Below are positions 33,274 to 41,451 of a DNA stretch of 42,281 nt, in pieces. The stretch spans positions 1 through 42,281 of the forward strand of contig CANBDX010000012.1 of the NCBI GenBank assembly GCA_947367315.1, written 5' to 3'. The DNA comes from an uncultured Bacteroidales bacterium. Its GTDB lineage: Bacteria > Bacteroidota > Bacteroidia > Bacteroidales > UBA932. Every line of letters starts with the position of its first letter. The stretch's first letter is position 1. A program made the position numbers and the translations under genes. The notes beneath the pieces were generated by a model that saw only the letters and a list, made by a program, of their open reading frames with translations, ran no database searches and was not told the DNA's origin.

Positions 33274-34658
33274 TCGCCCTTGAAGAGTGAACGGCAGAGG
33301 GCCGGCACATCAGCAACCTTGATGACTTCAATGCCACCCAGACCGTGGCCGGAAAGCCCCTCCATGCTGCTGAAAGACGAGACATAAATGCGTTTGAACC
33401 CGAGCCTTGCCGCCTCCATCACCCTTCTGTCGGTCTGAGCCACAGGACGGACCTCGCCGCTCAGGCCGATCTCGCCGGCGAAACATACATCAGCAGGAAT
33501 GGATATGTCGAAATTGGATGAAAGCACAGCGCTTATCACGGCGAGGTCGCACGCCGGATCGCTCACCTTGAGTCCCCCGGCCATGTTCAGGAACACATCC
33601 TTCACGCTCAATCTGAATCCTGCGCGCTTCTCCAGCACGGCCAGAAGCATGTTAAGACGTCTCACGTCAAAACCCGTAGCACTGCGCTGAGGCGTGCCGT
33701 AGGCTGCCGAACTCACCAGCGCCTGCACTTCTATAAGGAACGGACGTGTGCCGTCGAGCATCGCGCTCACCGCCACACCGCTCAATCCCTCCTCATGCAT
33801 AGGGATAAGCATCTCCGAAGGATTGGTCACCTCACGCAGGCCCTTTCCGGTCATTTCGAACACAGCGAGCTCGGAAGTGGATCCGAAACGGTTCTTTATG
33901 CTTCTGAGAAGCCTGTATGCCCCCCTGTTGTCACCCTCGAACTGGAGCACCACATCCACTATATGCTCGAGTATCTTAGGCCCTGCAATGCTGCCTTCCT
34001 TGGTGATATGTCCTATGAGGATGACAGGCACTCCTGTCTCTTTCGCGAATCTGAGAAGCATCGAAGCAGTCTCCTTAATCTGGGTAACAGAGCCGGGAGA
34101 AGACTCCACGGCCTGGGAGAACATAGTCTGAACAGAATCCACCACCATCATGTCAGGCATCATCCTGCGAGCCTCTGCAATAATGTTCTCCATAAGGGTC
34201 TCGCTGTAAATCATGCAGTTGGAGTCGTCGCCTCCGATGCGTGAGGCACGGAGCTTGACCTGCTTGGCACTTTCCTCACCGGTCACATAAAGCGTCTTGA
34301 GATTGCTGCAATGAAGAGGAATCTGTAGCGAAAGCGTGGACTTTCCTATACCGGGCTCGCCGCCGATCAGCACCAGAGACCCCTCCACGAGACCTCCGCC
34401 AAGAATGCGGTCCACCTCACCATTGTTCAGGGATATACGATGCTCCACAGAGGAGTCGATATCCGACAGTGGCATAGGCTTATGACCGGCACCAGGAACA
34501 GAAGCAGAGACAGCCGGGGCGCCCTTTTTCCCGGTCGCAACCGTCTCTTCCACCATAGTGTTCCACTCATCGCACGCAGGGCATTTCCCCATCCACTTAG
34601 GGCTCTCGTTTCCGCATTCCTTGCAGAACCACACTGTCTTTGTCTTCGCTGTCGCCAT
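33270..34658 (-). CDS. radA: DNA repair protein RadA (Sms)
   Basis: The 462-residue protein has an N-terminal zinc finger (CKECG, then CPACDEW), a RecA-like ATPase with Walker A GGEPGIGKSTL (about 98-108), the RadA-specific KNRFG motif (about 255), and a Lon-protease-like C-terminal domain (from about 300). It acts in branch migration during recombination. A TAAGTTTG box at 34719-34712 gives a 53-base leader that contains a small hairpin (34679-34694). Confidence 0.97.
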   Translation of the reverse strand: MATAKTKTVWFCKECGNESPKWMGKCPACDEWNTMVEETVATGKKGAPAVSASVPGAGHKPMPLSDIDSSVEHRISLNNGEVDRILGGGLVEGSLVLIGGEPGIGKSTLSLQIPLHCSNLKTLYVTGEESAKQVKLRASRIGGDDSNCMIYSETLMENIIAEARRMMPDMMVVDSVQTMFSQAVESSPGSVTQIKETASMLLRFAKETGVPVILIGHITKEGSIAGPKILEHIVDVVLQFEGDNRGAYRLLRSIKNRFGSTSELAVFEMTGKGLREVTNPSEMLIPMHEEGLSGVAVSAMLDGTRPFLIEVQALVSSAAYGTPQRSATGFDVRRLNMLLAVLEKRAGFRLSVKDVFLNMAGGLKVSDPACDLAVISAVLSSNFDISIPADVCFAGEIGLSGEVRPVAQTDRRVMEAARLGFKRIYVSSFSSMEGLSGHGLGGIEVIKVADVPALCRSLFKGD

Positions 34659-34711
34659 ATATCATTAATCTTCTTACATTCCGCACAAGCGGAAGCCTTT
34701 CATTGCAGATG

Positions 34712-34719
34712 CAAACTTA
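34712..34719 (-). promoter_or_regulatory. -7 promoter box of radA
   Basis: The minus strand reads TAAGTTTG. It lies immediately downstream of the T-run of the cysteine-rich gene's terminator, so radA starts its own transcript. The -33 region falls in the terminator stem and is not a good match. Confidence 0.5.
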
Positions 34720-34720
34720 C

Positions 34721-34755
34721 AAAAAAAAGGGATACCGCCACCCTGGCAGTATCCC
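34721..34755 (-). terminator. Rho-independent terminator of the cysteine-rich protein gene
   Basis: On the minus strand GGGATACTGCC pairs with GGCGGTATCCC (eleven pairs, one G-U) around AGGGT and is followed by eight Ts. It lies 23 bases past the stop codon. This is the clearest terminator in the window. Confidence 0.88.
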
Positions 34756-34778
34756 TTAATGTTCCTATCTGAAACGGA

Positions 34779-35126
34779 TTATTTCTCGTCAGCACACTTC
34801 TGCTCACACTTCTGCTCGCATTTTTTCTCGCAGCATGCCTTCTTCTCAGCACATTCCTTTTCGCACTTCTTTTCGCAGCAGCCCTGCTTGTCAGCACATT
34901 TCTTCTCAGCGCACTTCTTCTCGCAGCATGCCTTCTTTGGGCACTCTGCTGCCTTATCACATGTCGCGCACTTAGCCTCGTCGCACTTTGTATCACATTT
35001 TGTCTCGCAGCACTCTGTCTTCTCGCAGCAGCCTTCTGCCTTCTTCTCACCTTCATTGCAGCATGCGCAAGATGCAAGAGCGAACATTGCAGCCACAACT
35101 GTCATGGACATCAAAATCTTCTTCAT
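34779..35126 (-). CDS. Cysteine-rich small lipoprotein (25 Cys in 115 residues)
   Basis: The 115-residue protein has a perfect lipoprotein signal (MKKILMSMTVVAAMFALAS, Cys20). The mature part is made almost only of Cys, Lys, Glu, Ala and Asp with 25 cysteines in all. ACCEKKC occurs twice and GCCEKKC once, besides other CC-x-K-C variants. There is no known enzyme motif. Its composition recalls metallothioneins, so metal binding or a disulfide-rich surface role is possible, but nothing here proves it. It has its own promoter (35165-35195) and a strong terminator, so it is a single-gene unit that could be highly expressed. The opposite-strand frame is an artefact. Confidence 0.8.
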   Translation of the reverse strand: MKKILMSMTVVAAMFALASCACCNEGEKKAEGCCEKTECCETKCDTKCDEAKCATCDKAAECPKKACCEKKCAEKKCADKQGCCEKKCEKECAEKKACCEKKCEQKCEQKCADEK

Positions 35127-35164
35127 AGTTCTTGAAAATTTAAATTAAACATATCACGAAAGCA

Positions 35165-35195
35165 CAAACTTAAGAAATTTCATTGAAAATTCCAA
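35165..35195 (-). promoter_or_regulatory. Promoter of the cysteine-rich protein gene
   Basis: The minus strand has TTG (35195-35193), a 20-base spacer and TAAGTTTG (35172-35165), a full consensus match. A 38-base leader follows. Confidence 0.72.
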
Positions 35196-35201
35196 TATCC
35201 G

Positions 35202-35696
35202 TTATCTGTCAAGTTCAAACACCTCAACGTCATGTATTCTTCCCTCATCTATACGGAAGCGCAAGGCTGTCCTGACAACATGGAAGCCCTGGATGCCAGC
35301 TGCTCCGGGATTCATCACCAGCATGCCTCCCCGTCTGGTGTCACGGACCACCTTCAGGATATGTGAATGTCCGCACACAAAAAGGTCCGGCCGATAACGG
35401 TCGATCAGCTCTCTCGCCCTCGGGTCATATCTCCCGGGATAGCCTCCCACATGTGTCATCAGCACCTTCACCCCCTCGCATTCGAAGAAGCGGTGAAGAG
35501 GATGGTCGAATCGGAGAGAGTGGTTGTCGCAGTTTCCCGCCACGCCTACCAGAGGCTTGAACTCCGCGATTTCCTTAGCCAGCTCCATCCCGCCGCCGAA
35601 ATCACCGGCATGCCATATCTGGTCTACAGGCTCCAGAAAGTCGCGGAACTGACGGTCGAATACACCGTGAGTGTCTGAGATCAATCCTATATACAT
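35202..35696 (-). CDS. YfcE/MJ0936-type metallophosphoesterase
   Basis: The 164-residue protein carries the calcineurin-like phosphoesterase motifs in order: SDTHG at 7-11, HAGDFG, GNCDNH, THVGGYPG and CGHSH. Its size fits the YfcE/MJ0936 group of small manganese-dependent phosphodiesterases. The physiological substrate is not known for this group. Cytoplasmic. A TAAATTTG box at 35727-35720 gives a 23-base leader, and the gene diverges from rsmE. Confidence 0.92.
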   Translation of the reverse strand: MYIGLISDTHGVFDRQFRDFLEPVDQIWHAGDFGGGMELAKEIAEFKPLVGVAGNCDNHSLRFDHPLHRFFECEGVKVLMTHVGGYPGRYDPRARELIDRYRPDLFVCGHSHILKVVRDTRRGGMLVMNPGAAGIQGFHVVRTALRFRIDEGRIHDVEVFELDR

Positions 35697-35719
35697 AATG
35701 AAACATATGATAAGCCGTA

Positions 35720-35727
35720 CAAATTTA
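35720..35727 (-). promoter_or_regulatory. -7 promoter box of the metallophosphoesterase gene
   Basis: The minus strand reads TAAATTTG, 23 bases before the ATG. A single base separates it from the outward rsmE box. Confidence 0.55.
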
Positions 35728-35728
35728 C

Positions 35729-35736
35729 TATTTTTG
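35729..35736 (+). promoter_or_regulatory. -7 promoter box of rsmE
   Basis: TATTTTTG matches TAnnTTTG, 23 bases before the rsmE ATG. It adjoins the opposing metallophosphoesterase box. Confidence 0.6.
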
Positions 35737-35759
35737 CAGTTCTATAGAACATTTGTGCC

Positions 35760-36482
35760 ATGGAACTTTTCTTTTCACGTGACATAGCAGGGGGCATATG
35801 CCGTCTGGACCAGGACGAATCGGGGCACTGCGTGAAGGTGCTGAGGCATCGCAGCGGTGACGAGATATCCGTAATCGACGGATGCGGCACACTGTACCGA
35901 TGCAGGATAACGTCCGACAGCCCGAAAGGTGTGGAAGCGGCCGTGATTGCTCAGGAGCAGGACTGGGGCACACATCCGTACCGTCTTCATATGGCGGTAT
36001 GCCCGACAAAGAACAACGACAGATACGAATGGTTTGCTGAGAAGGCCTGCGAAATGGGATTCGACGAGCTCTCGCCTGTGATCGGAGACCATTCGGAGCG
36101 CAGGGTGCTCAAGACTGCACGCGTTGAGAAAATTCTGGTGAGCGCGGCCAAGCAGTCTCTGAAGGCTGCCGTTCCGACTGTAAATGAACCGGTATCCGTT
36201 AAGGAGTTCATACGTTCGCATGACATTCCCGGGCAACTGCGTCTTATCGCCTATTGCTTCGAGGACGGAAATGTTCCGCGCAGAAACATCAAGGAAGTCC
36301 TGAATGCCTTCGAGGGCACTGAGATCATTGTCATGATAGGTCCTGAAGGAGACTTCTCGCGCGAAGAGGCTGAGCTGGCACTGAAATCCGGATTCATACC
36401 GGTAAGCCTCGGAGAGTCACGTCTGCGGACGGAAACTGCCGCCCTTGCAGCAGTGGCGGCAGCGTATTTCCGATATATGTAG
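35760..36482 (+). CDS. rsmE: 16S rRNA m3U1498 methyltransferase
   Basis: The 240-residue protein has an N-terminal PUA-like domain (about 1-70) and a SPOUT methyltransferase domain with the knot motifs IVMIGPEGDFSREEAELA (about 195-212) and VSLGESRLRTETAALAAVAA. It methylates U1498 of 16S rRNA using S-adenosylmethionine. Single gene; converges with tsaC, 30 bases away. Confidence 0.95.
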   Translation: MELFFSRDIAGGICRLDQDESGHCVKVLRHRSGDEISVIDGCGTLYRCRITSDSPKGVEAAVIAQEQDWGTHPYRLHMAVCPTKNNDRYEWFAEKACEMGFDELSPVIGDHSERRVLKTARVEKILVSAAKQSLKAAVPTVNEPVSVKEFIRSHDIPGQLRLIAYCFEDGNVPRRNIKEVLNAFEGTEIIVMIGPEGDFSREEAELALKSGFIPVSLGESRLRTETAALAAVAAAYFRYM

Positions 36483-36499
36483 CCCCATTGAGGCATTTC

Positions 36500-36513
36500 A
36501 GGCCGGAAGGCCT
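36500..36513. terminator. Short hairpin between convergent rsmE and tsaC
   Basis: AGGCC (36500-36504) pairs with GGCCT (36509-36513) around GGAA, followed by TTATTT on the plus strand. The stem is only five pairs and the last base touches the tsaC stop, so it is a weak candidate. Confidence 0.35.
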
Positions 36514-37112
36514 TATTTCCTGATTATCTCTATCGAATAATCCAGTCCCACCTTGATTATGGATGAGGACTGGCCTGTTGCACCTTTTTCAAGAGCCGGA
36601 TCGACGATATGGTCCACGGCTTCCTTTACAGCATCGGTGATTTCTGAGAACTTCCTAGGAGTGGCCTCTCCTGAGATGTTCGCGGAAGTCGATACAATCG
36701 GACGGCCTAATTTCGACACAAGAGCCGTACAGAAATCCATCATAGGAATCCTGATGCCAACGGTACCGTCTTCAGCAACGGTATTGAAGGCCAGGGCACG
36801 ACGGTCGGCCTTCATGCATCCGCGCTCACCGGCTATGGCGTCCGGATAGATGATCGTCATGGGCTTGTCGTTCACTTCTACGAGCTGGACGGCCATCTCC
36901 GGCACTTCACGGACATAGCGGCATATCATGTCCATGTCACTGGCAAGCAGCACAAGGGACTTGCTGTCCTCGCGACGTTTGATCTCATAGATTTTAGCGA
37001 CGGCTTCCGGATCTGCAGCATCACATCCGATTCCCCATACCGTGTCGGTAGGATAAAGAATCACGCCTCCGCTTCGGAGGACTTCCAGGGCTTTCTGTAT
37101 CTCTTCTGTCAT
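36513..37112 (-). CDS. tsaC: L-threonylcarbamoyladenylate synthase (TsaC/Sua5/YciO family)
   Basis: The 199-residue protein starts at ATG 37112; a TTG seven codons upstream is less likely. It has the YrdC fold: GGVILYPTDTVWGIGCDAAD near residue 15, IYEIKRRE and VSTSANISGE near 146. The enzyme makes threonylcarbamoyl-AMP for t6A37 tRNA modification. YciO paralogues look similar; the KRR and STSAN motifs fit both. It lies 52 bases after the EEP-family gene and may end the mutL operon. Confidence 0.88.
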   Translation of the reverse strand: MTEEIQKALEVLRSGGVILYPTDTVWGIGCDAADPEAVAKIYEIKRREDSKSLVLLASDMDMICRYVREVPEMAVQLVEVNDKPMTIIYPDAIAGERGCMKADRRALAFNTVAEDGTVGIRIPMMDFCTALVSKLGRPIVSTSANISGEATPRKFSEITDAVKEAVDHIVDPALEKGATGQSSSIIKVGLDYSIEIIRK

Positions 37113-37164
37113 AATTGCATTATCGTTTCGCAAGATATGATTTCTATGTTATGTCTTGCCAAGA

Positions 37165-38256
37165 TTATAATTCGATTTCCGTTATTACAGGATAGTGGTC
37201 GGAGAACGTGAGGTGAGGGATTTCATGCGAAACCGCTCTGAAACGTTCAGGAAAGAGAATATAGTCGATCCTCAACATCGGCCAGAGCCTCGCGTATGTG
37301 GCACCGAAGCCGTCCCCGGCCTCCACGAATGCATCCTTTCTTCCGCGGGTCATCCTGAAATAGGAGTAAGACATCGGATTGTCGTTGAAGTCTCCGCATA
37401 CAAATGACTCCACAGGACAGTTCTCGATGTGGGAGAACACCTTATCCACCTGCTTCGGACGACGCGTGATGGAGTTCTTCATCTTTGTACCGGTCTCGGA
37501 AAAGACAGCCTTGTCCGCATTGAACAGCGCCTTGACCACACCGGTGAACGATATGTTATAACTTTCGAAATGGCAGTTATAGACCCGGAAACGGCGTCCG
37601 TGGATCTCATAATCGGTATATATGGCAAGGTTGGCGCTTTCCTCAAACTTTATCTTCCCCTTTTCCAACGAAGGCAGACGGCTGAGAGTGATGTTACCGA
37701 AAGCCGAACCGTCCTTCAGAGGAAAGAGGTAATACTCCGCATGATATCCCTTGAGATTCTTCCTCAGATAGTTTCTTACAGACTGGACATCACGCACATG
37801 AAACTCCTGAAGACAGATGATATCCGCATCCTGTTCCATTACAAACCGGAACACAGAATCAGCACATTGCGTTCTTGAAGCCATATTCCCGCCATGTCCG
37901 GTAAACCTTCCCACATTATAGGACACGACCTTCAGAGTCGGATCCTGAGCCGGCTGGATCTCGCGCGAAGACAGCTGGGCATACCTGCCCAGGAATATGA
38001 ATGAAGGCATCAGGGCAAGCAGAGGGATGATGAACGACTTCGACCGGCGCTTCAAGGCCCAGAGCAGCAGGATCAGATTGGCTGCAGACAACGGTATGAA
38101 GAACAGTCCGACAAGGGAGATTATCCACACCTTTGCCGGATTGATGACCACAGAGATATAGGATAGCACAAGCATGGCTGCCACAATCACCATCAACATA
38201 CGTGAGGTGACCATGCCGAAGATACCAGGGCGCTGTGTATTTCTCTTCTTAGTCAA
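37165..38256 (-). CDS. Membrane-anchored endonuclease/exonuclease/phosphatase (EEP) family protein
   Basis: The 363-residue protein has three N-terminal hydrophobic helices (about 15-95), then an EEP domain with KVVSYNVGRF, ICLQEF (metal-binding Glu), CGDFNDNP and a terminal SDHYPV (catalytic His). Members cut nucleic acids or phospholipids; this membrane form is common in Bacteroidota and its substrate is unknown. I keep the TTG start at 38256 because a basic N-terminus (MTKKRNTQRP) suits the membrane anchor; it overlaps the rhomboid stop by eight bases. ATG 38214 is an alternative. Confidence 0.85.
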   Translation of the reverse strand: MTKKRNTQRPGIFGMVTSRMLMVIVAAMLVLSYISVVINPAKVWIISLVGLFFIPLSAANLILLLWALKRRSKSFIIPLLALMPSFIFLGRYAQLSSREIQPAQDPTLKVVSYNVGRFTGHGGNMASRTQCADSVFRFVMEQDADIICLQEFHVRDVQSVRNYLRKNLKGYHAEYYLFPLKDGSAFGNITLSRLPSLEKGKIKFEESANLAIYTDYEIHGRRFRVYNCHFESYNISFTGVVKALFNADKAVFSETGTKMKNSITRRPKQVDKVFSHIENCPVESFVCGDFNDNPMSYSYFRMTRGRKDAFVEAGDGFGATYARLWPMLRIDYILFPERFRAVSHEIPHLTFSDHYPVITEIEL

Positions 38257-38953
38257 ATCTGCTGTAAAGTCTGCGGGTCTTCTTCCAATACATTATAAGG
38301 AGGAATCCGAAGATAAGTCCTCCAAGATGAGCGAAATGGGCTATTCCGCCGCCTGTGCCGGTGATTCCGGTAAGGAGCTCGATTCCCGCGAATATCAGCA
38401 CGAACCACTTGGCCTTCAATGATATCGGAGGGAACACAAGAGTCATTATAGAATCCGGGTAAAGCATAGCATATCCCATAAGCACACCATAGATGGCACC
38501 GGATGCTCCCACGGTAGGGGTCATCTTCATCATATGGATGGAAGCCTGTGCCTGCATGCTGCCTTCTGCAGCGGCGGTGAGCCACGACTGCATCTGCAGC
38601 CATTCGACACCGGTATGTATGAGTGCGGCTCCAAGCCCTGTCACGAAATAGAAGAGCAGGAACTTCTTCGTGCCCCAGACTCTCTCCAGCACCGAGCCGA
38701 AGATATACAGGGTGTACATATTGAAGAATATATGCCAGAAACCGCCATGCATGAACATATGGGTGACAGGCTGCCACCAGTGGAAGAACGGTGATGTAGG
38801 ATAGAAAAGTGCGAACTTTTCATACATGAAATTCTCATTAAGGCTGGTCATTATCATTACCAGCACATTAATGATGATTATGTTCTTCACTGCGGTGGGT
38901 ACATTGCTCATGAAGCCTCTGCGGCCCCCGTTATCACTATAATAATATCCCAT
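38249..38953 (-). CDS. Rhomboid-family intramembrane serine protease
   Basis: The 234-residue protein has six to seven membrane helices. HGGFWHIFFNMYTLYIFG (oxyanion region, about 69-86), catalytic Ser151 in GASGAIYG and His209 in HFAHLGGLIFG are all present, so it should be active. It cuts membrane proteins within the bilayer. An extended segment of about 30 residues precedes the catalytic Ser. It lies 41 bases after mutL and overlaps the EEP-family gene. Confidence 0.94.
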   Translation of the reverse strand: MGYYYSDNGGRRGFMSNVPTAVKNIIIINVLVMIMTSLNENFMYEKFALFYPTSPFFHWWQPVTHMFMHGGFWHIFFNMYTLYIFGSVLERVWGTKKFLLFYFVTGLGAALIHTGVEWLQMQSWLTAAAEGSMQAQASIHMMKMTPTVGASGAIYGVLMGYAMLYPDSIMTLVFPPISLKAKWFVLIFAGIELLTGITGTGGGIAHFAHLGGLIFGFLLIMYWKKTRRLYSRFD

Positions 38954-38994
38954 TAGTCGAAACCGTTTAATATTTTAATGTTGAAGACGAGGTA

Positions 38995-40926
38995 TTAAAA
39001 TCTCTTATCGATATCTTCAATCGAAATCATCGTGATTATCTTGCGCCCCGAGCTTGTATATTCAGCATTCGAGCACGCGAACAACTGGTCAATCAACCTC
39101 TGTGCCTCAGCCGGATTAGTGACAGAATCTGCATTAAATGCACCCAATCTGGCCAATCCGGATGCCATATTGGCAGCCATCATCTCCTCTAGGGCACTGT
39201 GGTCCTCCGACAGGATCAGCAGAAGATCTCCCACCATGGACTCCACTTTTCCCGGCTCGGCGCTATATCCTTCAGGGACACCGTTCACTACAATAGTATC
39301 GGTCCCGAACGGCGTGATGTCGAATCCGAGAGAAGACAGCATCTGCGAATGTTCCTCAAACAGACACATGTTCTCAACCCCCACCTGCACGCTCACAGGG
39401 AAAAGAGCGGTCTGGCTCACATGGGCATTCTTCGACATAGCTTCAAGGAAACGCTCGTAAAGTATGCGTTCCATGGCTCTTGTGATGCTGACAGCCATAA
39501 GTCCGGTACGGCCTGCAGTGATTATATATTTGCCCTGAAGCACAAGAATGCTCCTGCCGGGGGTCAGTTTGTCTTCAAAAAGCTTTCCATAGTCGTCACG
39601 CTTCTCAATGTAGCGGGAAGCCGCTCCTGAGCCCTGCCATCCGGTGTATGAGGGGCTGTGGGACGGTTCATGCGAAGCGGCGGGATCGTGGAAGCCTGCG
39701 GAATCATGGGAAGCCGGATTACGAAGTCCGGAGGCGCCATTGTCGGAGCCATAAAGGCCCGGCATGAACGAATTGTCGAAAGCCGGAGCCTCTGAAGGGA
39801 AGCCGTCGTTGTCGAACGGATTGAACGTAGGATCAGCAGCTGGCGAAGGCTCGCTTACAGGATGGAACTCATCGAAGCTCCTGCCGAAAGCCGGGATATC
39901 AGGCACCCCTTCCCTGTCGAAATCGATGCTGTCCCCGAAAGAATTCCTGCCAAGAACCTCCTTTATGCATGCATACAGAATCTGGAAGATCACACTGTCG
40001 TCCTCGAACTTTATCTCCGTCTTCGTAGGATGGATATTCACATCCACGGCATGCGGATCTATATCCATATAGATGAAATATGACGGAGTCACACCCTCAG
40101 GAAGCAGATTCTCATACGCCTTCATCACCGCCTTATGCAGATAAGGGCTGCGGAAATATCTTCCGTTCACGAAGAAGAACTGATTGCCAAGGCCCTTCTT
40201 CGCCGCTGCCGGACGGCCCACATAACCGTTGATCGTCACGACAGACGTGTCGGCATGGATGTCCACAAGGTCGTTGGCCACAGCTGCTCCGAGCATATCC
40301 TGTATCCTGAACTTCAGGGACTTGGCCGGCCTGAGAACATACACATCCTTGCCGTTATGAGTAAGGGTGAACCCTATGTCCGGACGCGTCAGAGCCACGC
40401 GTGTGAACTCCGACACGATATGTTTGAACTCCACGGTATCAGATTTCAGGAACTTGCGTCTTGCCGGCACGTTATAGAAAAGATTCCTGACGGCAAAGCT
40501 TGCTCCTCTCGGAGCTGATATCTCCTGTGTGGAAAGATGCTGTGAGTCCGCAAAGTCCACCTGGCATCCGAGTTCGTCCTCTTCGCGCCTGGTCTTGAGA
40601 GTCACTTCCGCTACGGCTGCTATTGAAGCAAGAGCCTCGCCCCTGAAGCCGAACGTCAGTATGTTCTCGAGATCCTCTGCAGAATGCAGCTTGGAGGTAG
40701 CATGTCTTTCGAAGCAAAGCACCGCCTGGTCAGGAGACATTCCACATCCGTTGTCAATGACCTTGATAAGAGTCCTTCCGGAATCCTGTATCATCACCGT
40801 CACCTGACCGGCACCGGCATCCACGGCATTCTCCATAAGTTCCTTCACCACAGAAGCCGGTCTCTGGACCACTTCTCCTGCAGCGATCATATTAGCTATA
40901 TTGCTTGGTAATATCCTGATATCCAT
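38995..40926 (-). CDS. mutL: DNA mismatch repair protein MutL
   Basis: The 643-residue protein has a GHKL ATPase with ENAVDAGA (about 32-39), DNGCGM and GFRGEALAS, then the MutL transducer domain. A poorly conserved His/Ser/Pro-rich linker (about 345-445) joins a C-terminal dimerisation domain. At 480-487 the sequence is SITRAMER where endonuclease-type MutL has a DQHA(x)2E motif, so the nicking site appears lost or altered. The start is ATG 40926, three bases after the stop of the small membrane protein, so these are coupled. Confidence 0.95.
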   Translation of the reverse strand: MDIRILPSNIANMIAAGEVVQRPASVVKELMENAVDAGAGQVTVMIQDSGRTLIKVIDNGCGMSPDQAVLCFERHATSKLHSAEDLENILTFGFRGEALASIAAVAEVTLKTRREEDELGCQVDFADSQHLSTQEISAPRGASFAVRNLFYNVPARRKFLKSDTVEFKHIVSEFTRVALTRPDIGFTLTHNGKDVYVLRPAKSLKFRIQDMLGAAVANDLVDIHADTSVVTINGYVGRPAAAKKGLGNQFFFVNGRYFRSPYLHKAVMKAYENLLPEGVTPSYFIYMDIDPHAVDVNIHPTKTEIKFEDDSVIFQILYACIKEVLGRNSFGDSIDFDREGVPDIPAFGRSFDEFHPVSEPSPAADPTFNPFDNDGFPSEAPAFDNSFMPGLYGSDNGASGLRNPASHDSAGFHDPAASHEPSHSPSYTGWQGSGAASRYIEKRDDYGKLFEDKLTPGRSILVLQGKYIITAGRTGLMAVSITRAMERILYERFLEAMSKNAHVSQTALFPVSVQVGVENMCLFEEHSQMLSSLGFDITPFGTDTIVVNGVPEGYSAEPGKVESMVGDLLLILSEDHSALEEMMAANMASGLARLGAFNADSVTNPAEAQRLIDQLFACSNAEYTSSGRKIITMISIEDIDKRF

Positions 40927-40929
40927 ACA

Positions 40930-41232
40930 CTACTGCCCCAATGCCTGAAGAAGAATAGGGAAATACTTATATATCAGATAGATGACAGCAAAAAGGAGAA
41001 CGGTAGTCGCCATTCCTATTATCCTCTGGTTGCGGCTTACCTCCTCGGTACGCTGGTAGTTGCCGTCACGAAGACTGCCCCTGACATGCTTGCCCGGTAC
41101 ATATTCCTCGTTCTTCTTTGTGAAGTCACCGTATTTCTTTCTGCGTTCCTCTGCTTCCGGATCATAGAAACGAGGCTTATAGCTGAATTTCCTCACTTCC
41201 TGCTTGCCGAAAAAACTGAAATTGAATCCCAT
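40930..41232 (-). CDS. Small conserved single-pass membrane protein upstream of mutL
   Basis: The 100-residue protein has a basic, charged N-terminal part (RFYDPEAEERRKKYGDF) and one C-terminal hydrophobic helix (about 73-96, GMATTVLLFAVIYLIYKYFP). I recall similar small proteins beside mutL in Bacteroidota, sometimes misnamed as a riboflavin synthase subunit; I see no support for such a function. The tail-anchored layout suggests the N-terminal part faces the cytoplasm. It heads the mutL-rhomboid-EEP-tsaC run. Confidence 0.75.
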   Translation of the reverse strand: MGFNFSFFGKQEVRKFSYKPRFYDPEAEERRKKYGDFTKKNEEYVPGKHVRGSLRDGNYQRTEEVSRNQRIIGMATTVLLFAVIYLIYKYFPILLQALGQ

Positions 41233-41282
41233 ATGTCTTTATAATATATCCGTCGTTCTGACTTTCATTGTATCAATCATTC

Positions 41283-41449
41283 TGACCTTAGTTGTTCCGC
41301 GGAGCTTTACCTATGCAGCATTCCTGGAATTTCTGTCCGGTATTGAACCCTCCTTAAGGAGCCACACACATTTCCTCACTTGGCACGCCTTCTTCCGGGC
41401 GCCTGATGGATTATACCGGGAAATGCTCCTGGTCACTTTTAGTCTAACG
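41283..41449 (-). ncRNA. Candidate structured RNA or leader, possibly 6S-like
   Basis: A TAAATTTG promoter box (41459-41452, minus) lies upstream of about 165 bases that can fold into a long hairpin. CCGGUAU (41419-41413) pairs with AUACCGG (41343-41337), and this stem extends inward by AAUCC with GGGUU. Outside it, GGAGC (41429-41425) can pair with GCUCC (41305-41301) and UGACC (41435-41431) with GGUCA (41287-41283). A small CUCC-UUAA-GGAG hairpin lies near the apex. A long interrupted helix fits 6S RNA and the Bacteroidales-1 motif described for this order. No terminator follows, so it could instead be the mutL operon leader. No protein is credible here. Confidence 0.42.
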
Positions 41450-41451
41450 AG

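Noticed and set aside
34759..35148. 129-codon open frame opposite the cysteine-rich gene
   Set aside because: Ser/His/Phe-rich shadow of repeated Cys-Glu-Lys codons; the promoter, signal peptide and terminator all belong to the minus-strand gene.
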